Assembly (NCBI GenBank): GCA_007131435.1
Contig: SLQM01000171.1
Span: 1 to 5,201 of the forward strand
Length of the DNA: 5,201 nt
DNA from: Syntrophomonadaceae bacterium
GTDB taxonomy: Bacteria > Bacillota > Dethiobacteria > DTU022
Direction: 5' to 3'
Shown: piece after piece, positions 4,898-5,201 of the stretch
Layout of the letters: every line of letters starts with the position of its first letter
Position numbering within the stretch: position 1 is the first letter of the stretch
Made by a program: the position numbers and the translations under genes
The notes under the pieces: generated by a model
The model's input: only the letters and a program-made list of their open reading frames with translations
The model's database searches: none
Told to the model about the DNA's origin: nothing

Positions 4898-5201
4898 GCG
4901 GGAGATAGCCGCGTCAACGATTTCTGATCATGTGGCTGAGATGTGCGAGGAAGCGAATATTTATCTTGGTGAGGAAGAATTTCAGGCTATAAAGGATGCG
5001 CTTGAAAAAGAGGAATCGCCCACGGGAAAGGAAGTTCTGAAACAGCTGATTGAGAACGTGGAAATTGCCCGGAATGAGCAAATTCCAATCTGCCAGGATA
5101 CTGGATTTGCAGTATTTTTTGTTGAATGGGGCCAGGAGGTTCACCTAACAGGAGGTACCCTGGAAGAGGCTATTAATGCAGGGGTGCGAAAAGGTTATGA
5201 T
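4896..5201 (+). CDS. Fumarate hydratase class I, alpha subunit (N-terminal part; runs off the window)
   Basis: The first 102 codons are present with no stop. The translation fits the alpha half of two-part class I fumarases and related tartrate dehydratases, which use a [4Fe-4S] cluster to hydrate fumarate to L-malate reversibly. The diagnostic IPICQDTGFAVFFVEWG segment is at 63-79, and Cys66 is the expected cluster ligand. LTGGTLEEAINAGVRKGY (84-101) is also family-like. TTG 4896 is preferred: GGGAGGTG (4882-4889) lies six bases upstream, and the family-like sequence REIAASTISDHVAEMCEEAN (2-21) starts directly after it. Fumarase is favoured over L-tartrate dehydratase mainly from context, as the N-terminus cannot separate them. 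A beta-subunit gene would be expected just beyond the window. The leader in front contains possible switch elements. Confidence 0.87.
   Translation, partial: MREIAASTISDHVAEMCEEANIYLGEEEFQAIKDALEKEESPTGKEVLKQLIENVEIARNEQIPICQDTGFAVFFVEWGQEVHLTGGTLEEAINAGVRKGYD

Overview
The window looks like a low- to moderate-GC, Gram-positive-type anaerobe. Shine-Dalgarno sequences are strong (AAGGAGGG, AAAGGAGGTG, GAAGGAGGT), three of five genes start with TTG, and the genes encode oxygen-sensitive iron-sulfur enzymes. A 2-oxoacid:acceptor oxidoreductase operon followed by a class I (4Fe-4S) fumarase alpha subunit resembles Peptococcaceae such as Pelotomaculum or Desulfotomaculum, where fumarase heads a methylmalonyl-CoA pathway cluster. 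That taxonomic placement is inference from gene content, not a match I could test.

Layout, all genes on the + strand. Bases 1-94 hold no supportable gene. A strong intrinsic terminator (95-124) closes an upstream unit. Bases 125-507 are a non-coding leader with a perfect 15-bp inverted repeat (282-296/389-403), a candidate promoter overlapping its right arm, and an orphan Shine-Dalgarno copy. Then come four tightly coupled genes: porG (508-1098), a GltD-like flavoprotein with a C-terminal ferredoxin domain (1088-2635), porA (2637-3779) and porB (3776-4675). Junctions are an 11-base overlap, a 1-base gap and a 4-base ATGA overlap, so they almost certainly form one operon. A 220-base AT-rich spacer (4676-4895) follows, and then the 5' part of a fumarase alpha gene (4896 to the window end).

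How they work together: PorA, PorB and PorG make the thiamine-diphosphate core that oxidises a 2-oxoacid (most likely pyruvate) with CoA to acyl-CoA and CO2, or runs in reverse. The small ferredoxin subunit gene porD, normal in four-subunit enzymes, is missing. Its slot is filled by a 515-residue protein whose C-terminus is a PorD-like 2[4Fe-4S] domain and whose body is an FAD/NAD(P)-binding GltD module. The operon therefore probably encodes an NAD(P)-linked, possibly flavin-bifurcating or confurcating, 2-oxoacid oxidoreductase. Fumarase next door would link it to a C4-dicarboxylate route ending in pyruvate.

The most unusual signal outside the genes is in front of fumarase. Four alternating copies of AACCTG/CAGGTT can form mutually exclusive RNA stems, the last of which includes the TTG start codon, and a seven-codon leader ORF lies between copies 1 and 2. 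This resembles an attenuation-style switch, but it is a prediction by eye only.
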